From: Theocolax elegans
Lineage: Eukaryota; Arthropoda; Insecta; Hymenoptera; Cerocephalidae
Direction: 5' to 3'
Assembly (NCBI GenBank): GCA_026168455.1
Contig: CM047429.1
Span: 56,799,027-56,863,026 of the forward strand
Length of the DNA: 64,000 nucleotides
The notes beneath the pieces were generated by a model. It searched no databases. It had not been told where the DNA came from and saw only the letters and a program-made list of their open reading frames with translations. Position numbers and translations under genes: made by a program. This document shows, in pieces, positions 36,893 through 47,626 of this stretch (its first letter is position 1; each line of letters opens with the position of its first letter).

Positions 36893-39028
36893 AATGAATT
36901 GCTTAATAAAAATCTTAAAAATCTTTTGCCTCAAAATCTTTTTAAAAAAATAAATAAAAACCAAATAAATAATAATACACGATACCGAGATAATTTAAAT
37001 ATTAAACATAACAAAAAAATAAAGAATTCTACACAAAATAATTTAACCAAGAATACAAACACTCAAAACTGGATTAAAAATTTAACAGATATTGAAATAC
37101 CTAACAACGTGGCTGATATAATTTCACTAGGACCCAAATTTAGTTTACCATTTACGTTAAACAATAAAATATCGGTCAGTTATATAAAATCTTTAGAAAA
37201 TTTCTTTTTTATGAATGAAATAAATGAAGCACTTGCTGATTCACTAAGACAAAACTTAGTTGAAAATATAGATATACATTTAAAAAATAAAACCAAACAT
37301 ATACCGATCAAAAATACCATTTTACTACAAAAACATAAAGAAACGCAAGATTTTATAAAAAAACACAAAGATATTATTATAACTTACGACGACAAAGGAA
37401 ACACTACCGTTGTTATGAATAAGAAAGAATATATTGACAAAATGGAATTATTACTATCAGATAACAATTCATACCAAACTATACAAAAAAATCCATTAAA
37501 ATCTCTACAAAAATGCTCTTATAATTTTCTCAAAAAATGGAATGATAAGGGATTCTTAGATAAAAAATACAATTCTACTCGTTTAACACAAACTAACACT
37601 TCACTGCCAAAATGTTACGGTTTGCCAAAAATACATAAAGAAAATGTACCTTTGAGACCAATAGTATCTACAATAGGATCACCAACTGAATTTTTATCCA
37701 AACAGTTATATAAAATCCTTTCTAACTGCATATCGAAACCGAAATCATATATAAAAAATAGCATTGAATTTATACATAAAATTAAAGACATAAATATACC
37801 GAGCGAATATTCTCTTGTTAGCCTAGACGCTCAATCTTTGTTTACAAACATAAGTTGTTCATTAATAAGAAAAAGCATAGAAAGAAGGTGTAGTCAAATT
37901 ATACAAAAGACAGAAATACCAATAAGAGAAATAATAAATGCATCTGACTACCTAATTAACAATACTTATTTTCAATTTAACAATAAATACTTTAAACAAA
38001 CAGATGGCACACCTATGGGCGCAGCAACATCAAGTTTATTCGCTGATATAGTTATGGAAGATCTCGAGACTGAATGTTTAAACAAATTAAGTTTTAAACC
38101 CATTTTTTATCATAGATATGTAGACGACATAATAACCTGCATTCCTACAGATAAAATTAATGAAATGTTACACATTTTCAACTCCTACGACCCAAAACTA
38201 AAATTTACCTATGAAATTGAACAGAACAATAAAATCAGCTTTTTAGATACATTACTAATAAAAAACGACAATAAAATTATAACAAACTGGTACACAAAAC
38301 CCACTTTCTCGGCACGGTTTTTAAATTTCAACTCAGCTCATCCAATTTCACAAAAGATTGCGATGGTTTACAACTTAGTAGATAGAGCAACTAAACTTTC
38401 TGATAAAAATTACCACAAACAAAACATCAATAAAATAAAAGAATATTTAATAAAAAATAGCTATCCAAAAAAATTTATAAATAGATACGTTAAAAAACGA
38501 CTTGCAGTGTTAAATCAACAGACAACTAACCACTATAGAAATGAAAACTATAACCACAAAACAACAATAACACTACCTTACTTAAATGGTTTTTATGAAA
38601 AAGTATCATCAGAATTTAAAAAACACGGAATAAAAACAATTCCAATTATTGAAAACAAATTAAGTAATATCATAATTAAAGGAAAAGATAAAACTGATAG
38701 AAAAACTCAAAATAACATAGTATATAAATTAAATTGCAACAATTGTGATGCTTCGTATGTAGGACAAACAAAAAGACAAATAATTACCCGAATAAATGAA
38801 CATAAAACTAACAAAAATTCTATGATCTTTCAACACGTACAAAATAATCAACACGATTTTGATTGGCAAAATTTTAAGATTTTAGATAAAGAACCGAATT
38901 ACGGAAAAAGAATTGCATCTGAAATGGTACACATAAATTTACAAAAACATTCAATAAACAAACAAGAAGACTCAATTAAATTAAATAAACAGTATTCGCA
39001 AATTATATATAGAATGAAAAGCCTTTAA
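36893..39028 (+). CDS. Penelope reverse transcriptase / GIY-YIG endonuclease
   Basis: A 709-codon frame whose apparent start is a TTG at 36899; the real protein almost certainly continues from the upstream frame. Numbering from that TTG: a Lys/Asn-rich linker (1-95); RT fingers and palm with CYGLPKIHKENVPLRPIVS (239-257); motif A VSLDAQSLFTNI (D310); motif B DGTPMGAATSS (369-379); motif C YVDD (407-410); the thumb; then a GIY-YIG endonuclease at about 606-680 with the C-x2-C pair (613, 616), SYVGQTKR (619-626), R631, EH (635-636) and the downstream Glu of SEMVH. All catalytic residues look intact. It would nick DNA and copy the element RNA into the genome. The stop is followed by the 3' region and the right pseudo-LTR. 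Codons are strongly A-ending. It reads as an active or very recently active enzyme apart from the upstream frame break. Confidence 0.93.
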   Translation, partial: NELLNKNLKNLLPQNLFKKINKNQINNNTRYRDNLNIKHNKKIKNSTQNNLTKNTNTQNWIKNLTDIEIPNNVADIISLGPKFSLPFTLNNKISVSYIKSLENFFFMNEINEALADSLRQNLVENIDIHLKNKTKHIPIKNTILLQKHKETQDFIKKHKDIIITYDDKGNTTVVMNKKEYIDKMELLLSDNNSYQTIQKNPLKSLQKCSYNFLKKWNDKGFLDKKYNSTRLTQTNTSLPKCYGLPKIHKENVPLRPIVSTIGSPTEFLSKQLYKILSNCISKPKSYIKNSIEFIHKIKDINIPSEYSLVSLDAQSLFTNISCSLIRKSIERRCSQIIQKTEIPIREIINASDYLINNTYFQFNNKYFKQTDGTPMGAATSSLFADIVMEDLETECLNKLSFKPIFYHRYVDDIITCIPTDKINEMLHIFNSYDPKLKFTYEIEQNNKISFLDTLLIKNDNKIITNWYTKPTFSARFLNFNSAHPISQKIAMVYNLVDRATKLSDKNYHKQNINKIKEYLIKNSYPKKFINRYVKKRLAVLNQQTTNHYRNENYNHKTTITLPYLNGFYEKVSSEFKKHGIKTIPIIENKLSNIIIKGKDKTDRKTQNNIVYKLNCNNCDASYVGQTKRQIITRINEHKTNKNSMIFQHVQNNQHDFDWQNFKILDKEPNYGKRIASEMVHINLQKHSINKQEDSIKLNKQYSQIIYRMKSL

Positions 39029-39369
39029 ATTTGAATTTATCTGAAATCAAACGTACTGTACACAACCTTGATCATGCGTCATAAATAGAAAAAATATAAA
39101 CACAAACTTACTAATTATACCTATATAAGAAAGCGCGAATCTAGTATTGTTTCATATACAGCAGAAATTTTCGTCGTGTATACATCTGTTTGACGTTTCC
39201 TCGTGTTTAGAATGAGGAAAAAGAAGCGAAAATTTAAATCGACTTGCGGCGAAATAATATTGTAAACATTGTACGATATTGATATTAGAAGGTATATTTT
39301 TTAATTTTTTCATTTACGTTCCCTTTTTACATTATATATATTCTGAGATGTACTAATCGAAATTAATAA

Positions 39370-39439
39370 ATTTTATACAGTCTGAAGAGGGTAGCATTGT
39401 CTACCGAAACGTTACGAAAAAAGAAAAATGTATTAAAAT
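39370..39439 (+). ncRNA. Hammerhead-like motif before the right pseudo-LTR
   Basis: CTGAAGA (39382-39388) fits the hammerhead core CUGANGA. A stem GGTAG/CTACC (39390-39394 with 39401-39405) and then GAAAC (39406-39410) follow in the correct order. ATTTTATACA (39370-39379) can pair with TGTATTAAAAT (39429-39439) as an open stem I. Hammerheads are known in Penelope-like elements. A proper cleavage triplet and stem III are not evident here, so the motif may be degenerate or may work only in tandem copies. Confidence 0.4.
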
Positions 39440-39535
39440 TTCTTTTTTACCTTCACCTCTGACTTGGGAAGATCGATAAATTCTATTCAACTGATATTAA
39501 AAAATACCAAGTGATAAAATCAAAATTTCAACATG
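39433..39535 (+). repeat. Penelope right pseudo-LTR (103 bp)
   Basis: Identical by eye to 36428-36530 and ending at the same ...AACATG. It is followed directly by the second copy of the 13-bp target duplication. Confidence 0.9.
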
Positions 39536-39548
39536 TTCTTCAATTATT
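39536..39548. repeat. Right target-site duplication of the Penelope element
   Basis: Exact second copy of TTCTTCAATTATT (first copy 36399-36411). Confidence 0.9.
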
Positions 39549-40074
39549 GTTCTTGTAAAATGTTCAATTTTGTCTTTACAATAAAGTCAAACTTGCAGTA
39601 AGTCGGGAAGATTCGTGCAAGATAAACTTCGTAAGAGAAAACGAAAAGAAACATATTAAATAACAATAAAAACTTATAACTAAAATTTTACTACCATAAG
39701 GAATAATCTCATGTAATTTTAGTACTCAAAAACAATTTTAACAAATTAGAAACAAAGAATAATTGTTTTGAGGTACTTAAAAATCGCCGAGCAAGATGAA
39801 CACTCCTATTTATATTGAAAATTAGTACATAGAGGCATTTTTCATTCATTTATAAATACAAAATACGAAAACATAAATAAATTACATAATTGAACAATAC
39901 GTACACATTAGAAATTATTATTAACCGTTTCATTGATCGCAAAAATTTCCCTGGTAGAATCGAGAACATTTAAAATAGAAGGGATTCTAGTTACTGGGTA
40001 CAAAGAATGTATAGAAATTCAATAAGTAAGGAATGGTTATTAGTTAGATTAAAGAAATCAACATGGAATCATAT
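39549..40074. other. Spacer between the Penelope element and the family-B foldback
   Basis: AT-rich, with no gene seen. Confidence 0.5.
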
Positions 40075-41050
40075 TTTAACTAACAAGGAGAGCATCAGAC
40101 CTTTGGGAAACAATGCTCCTTTTTACGGAATTTATAAGCAAATAACAAAAATTCCACAAGAAGAAGTATTTAAATTTGGTTACTTATATCTCTAAAACAA
40201 ATAGAGATATCCTCTCAAACTTAGGTTTAAAAGAAAGCTGAAATTGAGCAGATTAGATTTAAGAAAAAAGAAGCTCAAATATCTTGATTTGGTTGAAAGT
40301 TACGGAAGAAAGAAGAATAATAAGATAGTTTGGCCTAAAAATTAATACATTTTTAACCCATTCGAACCTAAAATGATAGAAATTTTTTCGATTTTCGTAG
40401 TTGCTATTTGTTACATCAATCACAGCTGATTATAACGTCGATTTTTTTACGTAATTTTAAATACCTTCTTTCAAATGACCTATCATAATTTTTAAAAAAG
40501 TTATAATTTTTCTTATAACAAAAAAATCTTTTTTATAATTATTTTATTTGTTAACAAAGCGTCCTTGGTTGCTATAATTTAAAGCTGTGTATTTTTTTGT
40601 TCATTGTTAAATAATAAACAAATTTGATGTCAATGAAAATTTGCGAAATAAAAAACGAACAATGACTAAAATTAGCTACTTTTGGTATATACCTTTAATA
40701 TAGTATTTATTGATTTTAAGCCAAACTATCTTCTTATTCTTCTTTCTTTCGTAACTTTTGACCAAATCAAGGTACTTGAGATTCCGTTTTTTCTAAATCT
40801 AATCTACTCAATCTCATCTTTCTTTTAAACCTAACTTTGAGAGTATATCTCTATTTGTTTTAGCGAGATATAAGCAACCAAATTTAAACACTTGTCCTTG
40901 TGGAATTTTTGTTATTTGCTTATAAATTCCGTAAAAAGGGGCATTGGCATATGTAACTCCTAGTTTCTTCATATTTTTATAGTAGAAATCATAGTTTGAT
41001 AAAGATTTGTTTCCCGAAGGCCTGATGCTCTCCTTGTAAGTCAATTCAAA
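40075..41050. mobile_element. Long-inverted-repeat element, family B (arms ~280-350 bp)
   Basis: 40075-40352 and 40703-41050 are inverted repeats around a ~350-base AT-rich loop. Shared blocks include ACAAGGAGAGCATCAG, TTTTACGGAATTTATAAGCA, AATAACAAAAATTCCACAAG and AAACAAATAGAGATAT. The left arm lacks ~60 bases kept in the right arm. Both arms can be read as a similar short peptide (...GIYKQITKIPQ...; 40007-40195 on +, 40814-41044 on -), so the arms may derive from a once-coding or structured terminus. Neither frame is a recognised transposase. Related sequence forms the arms at 32.3 and 34.2-34.5 kb. The left breakpoint of the tandem duplication (40995) lies in the right arm. Confidence 0.65.
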
Positions 41051-41093
41051 GTACTTAAAAAGTTTGTCATTTGTTTTTATTATCGATATAAGT

Positions 41094-41227
41094 AGACTGC
41101 CGGGATTTGAAAGAGCATATTGCCCTCAGAAAACTGGTATATAAGGTATCTTATATCAACGATAGATCATGCACAAAGTGTCGATCAGGGGGTGCGTCAA
41201 AATATTGATTTTCCGGCAGTCTAAAGG
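41094..41227. mobile_element. piggyBac-type MITE, 5'-truncated copy
   Basis: Same element as 45162-45300, but the left TTAA and first bases of the left TIR (CCTTT) are removed by the 36-base deletion. The right TIR CCGGCAGTCTAAAGG (41213-41227) and TTAA (41228-41231) are intact. Confidence 0.75.
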
Positions 41228-41880
41228 TTAACGATACATCTCAATTCAGAATATAATTTTTAAATTTGATGGTTATGTTTATTGCGTACATATTATTCGT
41301 CTATTTAGAAATCTTAACTAATATTGATACTTGAAAAGTAGGAAAAAATGTGTTTTAACATTTGAATCTAAAAAATGGGCGATTACAGTATTAAAAAGCG
41401 TTTTATTTAATACTTCAAACTGACTAAGAAAAATACCTATTTGGTAGCGTAAACGAAAAAATTACGGTATTTAATAGTTATTAAATATTTTGCATTTCTA
41501 CTAGGATTATTGCAATTAAATCATTTATAATCTATGATGCTATTGCCTGGTGTGAGGATAATGACTTTTATTGTGGTAAAAATATAAAAGAGTAAAGTGA
41601 AAACTAGGATACACTTTCTTACCTTTGCGACATCATAAACTGAAATTCGAAAATTAAAATTTGTATTTTCCGACAATGTTTTGCTTTTAATACAATGATA
41701 TACCAAAACTTAATTGCTAATAATGTACTAAATTTACATACAAAGTGTCACAGATGTAGTATAGTCTACGCCGAGGAAACTATTTGTGTCCGTCTTGCCT
41801 AGATCTCCTCTACAATATTTCAAAGTGTAAATAATAATCACATTCTGGAAATAAATCAAATGTGAGTGTATTTAGGTTCA

Positions 41881-42149
41881 AATTTTTAATTTATTGCGTA
41901 ACATCAATAAATTAAAAATTCTAAAATGATTTTTCTGCCCTCCGGCCGGAAAGCGGCAACTTTCCGGCCGCTGCGCGAATTGAAGTTGCCGTTTTCCGGC
42001 TACGTCGAGCAGAAAAATAGTATACACACCTTGGCCAGTAAAAAAGAAAGCCTCAGATCACATGATCGTCCACCTCGGCTTCGCCTCGGCCGACAATTAC
42101 ATGTGATCTGAGACATTTCTTATTTTACTGGCCATGGTATGTAATATAC
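41881..42149. repeat. Cluster of three hairpins, copy 1
   Basis: First, AATTTTTAATTTATTG (41881-41896) with a perfect 16-bp complement at 41905-41920. Second, 41929-41961 with 41982-42018, GC-rich (GCGGCAACTT against AAGTTGCCG), containing a nested CCGGCCGGAAAG/CTTTCCGGCCG alternative. Third, 42029-42064 with 42100-42137 (GGCCAGTAAA...TCAGATCACATG), with a GC-rich CCTCGGCTTCGCCTCGG loop and arms that extend outward to AGTATA/TATACT. GC-rich cores in AT-rich DNA. The 61-residue open frame through the cluster is an accident of the repeats. The third hairpin may be a MITE with TA-type ends. Confidence 0.8.
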
Positions 42150-43513
42150 TATTAAAGTGTCTTTTACGAAAATTCTTTTATAATTTTAAATATTTGAATT
42201 TTTTGTCGTAGGACGAAATTTGAACTTTAATTTGTAATATTAGTTTTAAACCGGTTAAAGGGTATTATAACTATATTATCCAAACGATCAACTTTAAATA
42301 TAATAAATATGAATATATAGAACTGGGTGAAGGCTAGTTAATAAAATGTTGACAAAACAATAATAAAATCAATTTTTAATGGAAAATTGTAACTTAAGCG
42401 GAGGCTAAAACCCTACCCCCCTTTCAGTTATCCGAACTTCTTCGTATTTCAAAGTTTTTAGAAAAATATTTACTCAATCGGCTTAATCTTAAAGGAAAAA
42501 TGTTCATTGAATCGAACTCTATGGCGCTCTACTGTTCATTTCTTACCTTAATCGATTTTACAATAGTTATAAATAAAGCAGAATATGTGATTTTTGCTTT
42601 AGCATCCCCTTAACGTAACGTTAATTATAAAAAATCTTAATTATTCGTCTTTAAAATTCACGTAGACTCTGTAACCCGTTGCATGTACCTAAACTCAAAG
42701 ACATGAACACTATACCATTGGATTACATTACTGCATAAGGTGATATTTGAGAAACCATAATGTAACTCCATCTATGAGTAACTGCATGAATCGTAATGCT
42801 CGTGAAACAAGAACTAGTCGAGCGACATCGCTGCGCCTGACTGAAGATCACCCAAGTTGCACCTGTGCATACAAATTTCACATTGAAATAAAAATCTCCA
42901 CGGTATTAACAAGCAAATGGATACATCGTGAAATAATAACGAATATAAATATACACAAGATAATTAAATTCGTACAATATACTGTGTTGACAAAGTAAAA
43001 AGAAAAGAATATCTCGTGTATGATATTTGTATATTATACGTATATATAAACTAGAGTAAATGATTTACCATCTACCAACGGGTGTTTGTACATCCATTTC
43101 TGAAAGAAAATGCTATACACATAGGTCAAAGGTAAAATAAAAATACTGGCAACGGATACAAAGAAATGTGTTATTTCGGTTAGCGATTTGAGTGGCTTCT
43201 AACAATTTTCTTGGTGCACACATACACACACAACCAGAAAAAATTCAGCGACGCGCGAAACATCTCTCGGGTCAGAGAACTACTATTTCGTCGCGTAAAG
43301 GAAAAGGGCAAGACCGTCGGTCTCACTTTACATGTGTGTCTGCGTACGTATACAGTTGCATACATACACTTATATGGTATGCACACACATTCGCACACGA
43401 GTAAGCTTCGTACAACAGAGAAATACACACGAAAAGGAAAGAAGGAAAGAAAAAGTACATGGAGAAAAGAGAAAACTCCTGATGAAGGTATACACCCCCA
43501 CACGCGCGCGCAG

Positions 43514-43521
43514 GCACATAC

Positions 43522-43552
<31 letters not shown>
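43514..43552. repeat. (CATA)n microsatellite, copy 1
   Basis: CATA units following a CACGCGCGCGCAGGCACA segment. One unit longer than in copy 2. Confidence 0.85.
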
Positions 43553-44526
43553 CGTACAAGAGAAAGAAAGAGAGATTGATAGGTTAATTTTGCTAGAAAA
43601 AGTATAAAAAGAGTTTGGCGATTGGCACGCTGGACTGGCCGGTTGCAGTTAATGAATCATTTAAGCGAAACGTACGAACTTTTACGAACGATTGAACAGC
43701 GTTCAATATTAATTGAAATGTAAAGAAATTATTTCTTTAGTTTCTGTTTTTTTCTTTCCATCCTCGTTACTGAAAATTGTGAATTATATAGAAACTTCGT
43801 TAAGAGTTCTTATTGCTATACGCTTCGAGAGATTGTATGAGAATTAATATATTCAAACTTCTACTACTGAAGGTACTTACGACTGATTTATTTTTTGTTG
43901 AAACTTTATAAACGTAGATTAACAATTATTTTCTTGTTTGGATATAATCTGTCACCGTAAGCTAATTGGTTAGGATTATAATTATTATTTTTTCACTATA
44001 GTAAAGTTTGATTTTGTTTTCAACCGCGAACAATAACGAAAACCACGTGTTTAAAATACAGTAAGACGTGATAAAAATTTATATAAAATATTATTTTATC
44101 TGTATTACTCGAAAAATTCACTTCGATTCGAGGTGTGTGGGTATTAATCGAATCTGGTATATATATGTACATAACGGAGGAAGACGAAAAATGAATGAAA
44201 AAGAGATATCGAAGAGAAGAAAACGGCAGAGTAAGAAAAATAAAGTACCATTATAATATAATTTAATGCTAAGATCAATGTTGAATACGTTGAGCGTACA
44301 TTAAAATACCCCATAGACGGTCGAGTTCACGGATTGCCCTCCCCTTAAATACAGTCTGAGAGTTCGAGGTATTTCCGATTCGACTCGAAAATATCGGGAA
44401 ACGAAAAAGTTTTACGCACGTGTTTAGTCAAGAAAAATAAAGGAAGCTCTCGAGAAGGCAATGCGCTCGGGTGTTTGGTATATATTGGAGGAGGTATTCA
44501 CAAAACACCAGCAAGAGCTATTAAAA

Positions 44527-44578
44527 AGGGGAGGAGGAGGAGGAGTAGGACCAGAAGGAGGAGGAGAAAGAGGAGGAA
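44527..44578. repeat. (GGA)n tract, copy 1
   Basis: GGA/GGAGGA units. They give the Gly-rich part of an 84-codon open frame (44461-44715), which I judge non-coding. The frame differs in copy 2 after a one-base indel. Confidence 0.8.
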
Positions 44579-45161
44579 TAGAGAAAGCTCCCGGTCAAAG
44601 GAAAAGCGAAAGACCGATAATGGGTGCGCTAGCGTCTGAATTTGAAAGCGCTATAAACAACAAAGGATACAAACTATTTCTTTCGCAAGTTCAAACAAAT
44701 CATATGGAAAGATAAGGAATAAATTTAAGGTAAAGGCCTTCCCTTTGTCAGGGGGAGAGGAGGGATAACATTTTACGACAAGAGATTTTAGAGAATGTGA
44801 AAGGAAGCTTTTTCTCGTTCAAACAAAGTGCTCTGAAAATTGAAAAATTTTAAACGCATATTCGAGTAGTAAAAGGCTCTCTTTTTCTAGGATGCTACGT
44901 GGACTCTGATTCGATTCTCCACATATCATGGAAAAATTTTAAAGTAAAAGTTACAGTATTATATTTGAAGCAAACAGGAGTGCCATAATAAGTACTTTTG
45001 ACATACATTATTCTGTCAGTCTATTCATATTTTGATAAAGATTTGTTTCCCGAAGGCCTGATGCTCTCCTTGTAAGTCAATTCAAAGTACTTAAAAAGTT
45101 TGTCATTTGTTTTTATTATCGATATAAGTAAGCTAGGTAGATGTTGATTTTACCTCGTTAA

Positions 45162-45300
45162 CCTTTAGACTGCCGGGATTTGAAAGAGCATATTGCCCTC
45201 AGAAAACTGGTATATAAGGTATCTTATATCAACGATAGATCATGCACAAAGTGTCGATCAGGGGGTGCGTCAAAATATTGATTTTCCGGCAGTCTAAAGG
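45162..45300. mobile_element. piggyBac-type MITE (139 bp)
   Basis: Perfect 15-bp terminal inverted repeats CCTTTAGACTGCCGG (45162-45176) and CCGGCAGTCTAAAGG (45286-45300) are flanked by TTAA on both sides (45158-45161 and 45301-45304). TTAA duplications and ends beginning CC are the signature of the piggyBac superfamily. No transposase. The flanking TCG/CGA extends the symmetry by three bases, probably by chance. Confidence 0.85.
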
Positions 45301-45953
45301 TTAACGATACATCTCAATTCAGAATATAATTTTTAAATTTGATGGTTATGTTTATTGCGTACATATTATTCGTCTATTTAGAAATCTTAACTAATATTGA
45401 TACTTGAAAAGTAGGAAAAAATGTGTTTTAACATTTGAATCTAAAAAATGGGCGATTACAGTATTAAAAAGCGTTTTATTTAATACTTCAAACTGACTAA
45501 GAAAAATACCTATTTGGTAGCGTAAACGAAAAAATTACGGTATTTAATAGTTATTAAATATTTTGCATTTCTACTAGGATTATTGCAATTAAATCATTTA
45601 TAATCTATGATGCTATTGCCTGGTGTGAGGATAATGACTTTTATTGTGGTAAAAATATAAAAGAGTAAAGTGAAAACTAGGATACACTTTCTTACCTTTG
45701 CGACATCATAAACTGAAATTCGAAAATTAAAATTTGTATTTTCCGACAATGTTTTGCTTTTAATACAATGATATACCAAAACTTAATTGCTAATAATGTA
45801 CTAAATTTACATACAAAGTGTCACAGATGTAGTATAGTCTACGCCGAGGAAACTATTTGTGTCCGTCTTGCCTAGATCTCCTCTACAATATTTCAAAGTG
45901 TAAATAATAATCACATTCTGGAAATAAATCAAATGTGAGTGTATTTAGGTTCA

Positions 45954-46222
45954 AATTTTTAATTTATTGCGTAACATCAATAAATTAAAAATTCTAAAAT
46001 GATTTTTCTGCCCTCCGGCCGGAAAGCGGCAACTTTCCGGCCGCTGCGCGAATTGAAGTTGCCGTTTTCCGGCTACGTCGAGCAGAAAAATAGTATACAC
46101 ACCTTGGCCAGTAAAAAAGAAAGCCTCAGATCACATGATCGTCCACCTCGGCTTCGCCTCGGCCGACAATTACATGTGATCTGAGACATTTCTTATTTTA
46201 CTGGCCATGGTATGTAATATAC
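45954..46222. repeat. Cluster of three hairpins, copy 2
   Basis: Same three hairpins as 41881-42149, at an offset of 4073 bases, with no difference that I could see. Confidence 0.8.
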
Positions 46223-47589
46223 TATTAAAGTGTCTTTTACGAAAATTCTTTTATAATTTTAAATATTTGAATTTTTTGTCGTAGGACGAAATTTGAACTT
46301 TAATTTGTAATATTAGTTTTAAACCGGTTAAAGGGTATTATAACTATATTATCCAAACGATCAACTTTAAATATAATAAATATGAATATATAGAACTGGG
46401 TGAAGGCTAGTTAATAAAATGTTGACAAAACAATAATAAAATCAATTTTTAATGGAAAATTGTAACTTAAGCGGAGGCTAAAACCCTACCCCCCTTTCAG
46501 TTATCCGAACTTCTTCGTATTTCAAAGTTTTTAGAAAAATATTTACTCAATCGGCTTAATCTTAAAGGGAAAATGTTCATTGAATCGAACTCTATGGCGC
46601 TCTACTGTTCATTTCTTACCTTAATCGATTTTACAATAGTTATAAATAAAGCAGAATATGTGATTTTTGCTTTAGCATCCCCTTAACGTAACGTTAATTA
46701 TAAAAAATCTTAATTATTCGTCTTTAAAATTCACGTAGACTCTGTAACCCGTTGCATGTACCTAAACTCAAAGACATGAACACTATACCATTGGATTACA
46801 TTACTGCATAAGGTGATATTTGAGAAACCATAATGTAACTCCATCTATGAGTAACTGCATGAATCGTAATGCTCGTGAAACAAGAACTAGTCGAGCGACA
46901 TCGCTGCGCCTGACTGAAGATCACCCAAGTTGCACCTGTGCATACAAATTTCACATTGAAATAAAAATCTCCACGGTATTAACACGCAAATGGATACATC
47001 GTGAAATAATAACGAATATAAATATACACAAGATAATTAAATTCGTACAATATACTGTGTTGACAAAGTAAAAAGAAAAGAATATCTCGTGTATGATATT
47101 TGTATATTATACGTATATATAAACTAGAGTAAATGATTTACCATCTACCAACGGGTGTTTGTACATCCATTTCTGAAAGAAAATGCTATACACATAGGTC
47201 AAAGGTAAAATAAAAATACTGGCAACGGATACAAAGAAATGTGTTATTTCGGTTAGCGATTTGAGTGGCTTCTAACAATTTTCTTGGTGCACACATACAC
47301 ACACAACCAGAAAAAATTCAGCGACGCGCGAAACATCTCTCGGGTCAGAGAACTACTATTTCGTCGCGTAAAGGAAAAGGGCAGAGACCGTCGGTCTCAC
47401 TTTACATGTGTGTCCTGCGTACGTATACAGTTGCATACATACACTTATATGGTATGCACACACATTCGCACACGAGTAAGCTTCGTACAACAGAGAAATA
47501 CACACGAAAAGGAAAGAAGGAAAGAAAAAGTACATGGAGAAAAGAGAAAACTCCTGATGAAGGTATACACCCCCACACGCGCGCGCAGG

Positions 47590-47626
47590 CACCTACACAT
47601 ACATACATACATACATATATATACGT
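47590..47626. repeat. (CATA)n microsatellite, copy 2
   Basis: As in copy 1, but about one tetramer shorter and with an A-to-C change just before it. Confidence 0.85.

Larger units (their letters stand above)
36412..39535 (+). mobile_element. Penelope-like retroelement, near full length
   Basis: A 3.1-kb element bounded by an exact 13-bp target duplication. From left to right: an 18-bp inverted tail (36412-36429) that is the reverse complement of 36473-36490; a 103-bp direct terminal repeat (pseudo-LTR, 36428-36530); one coding region split by a single one-base frame change; a ~400-bp 3' region with a ribozyme-like motif; and the second pseudo-LTR (39433-39535). The RT is of the Penelope type and carries a C-terminal GIY-YIG endonuclease, the hallmark of canonical PLEs, which integrate by endonuclease-primed reverse transcription. 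The two pseudo-LTRs are identical by eye, so the insertion is young. Host genes are not visibly interrupted. Confidence 0.93.
40995..45030. repeat. Tandem segmental duplication, copy 1 (4.04 kb)
   Basis: Nearly identical to 45031-49103. The junctions carry the microhomology TTTG (40995-40998, 45031-45034, 49104-49107). Copy 1 lacks 36 bases (between 41093 and 41094) that copy 2 has at 45131-45166. Otherwise I count about ten substitutions or one- to four-base indels over 4 kb. The unit contains the end of the family-B foldback, a piggyBac-like MITE, a three-hairpin cluster, a (CATA)n tract and a GGA-rich tract. The open frames inside it (for example 42747-42998 and 44461-44715) are conserved only because the copies are recent. 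I recognise none as a gene. Confidence 0.92.

Noticed and set aside
41926..42111. 61-codon frame conserved in both duplicates
   Set aside because: It runs straight through the hairpin cluster; the conservation only reflects the recent duplication.
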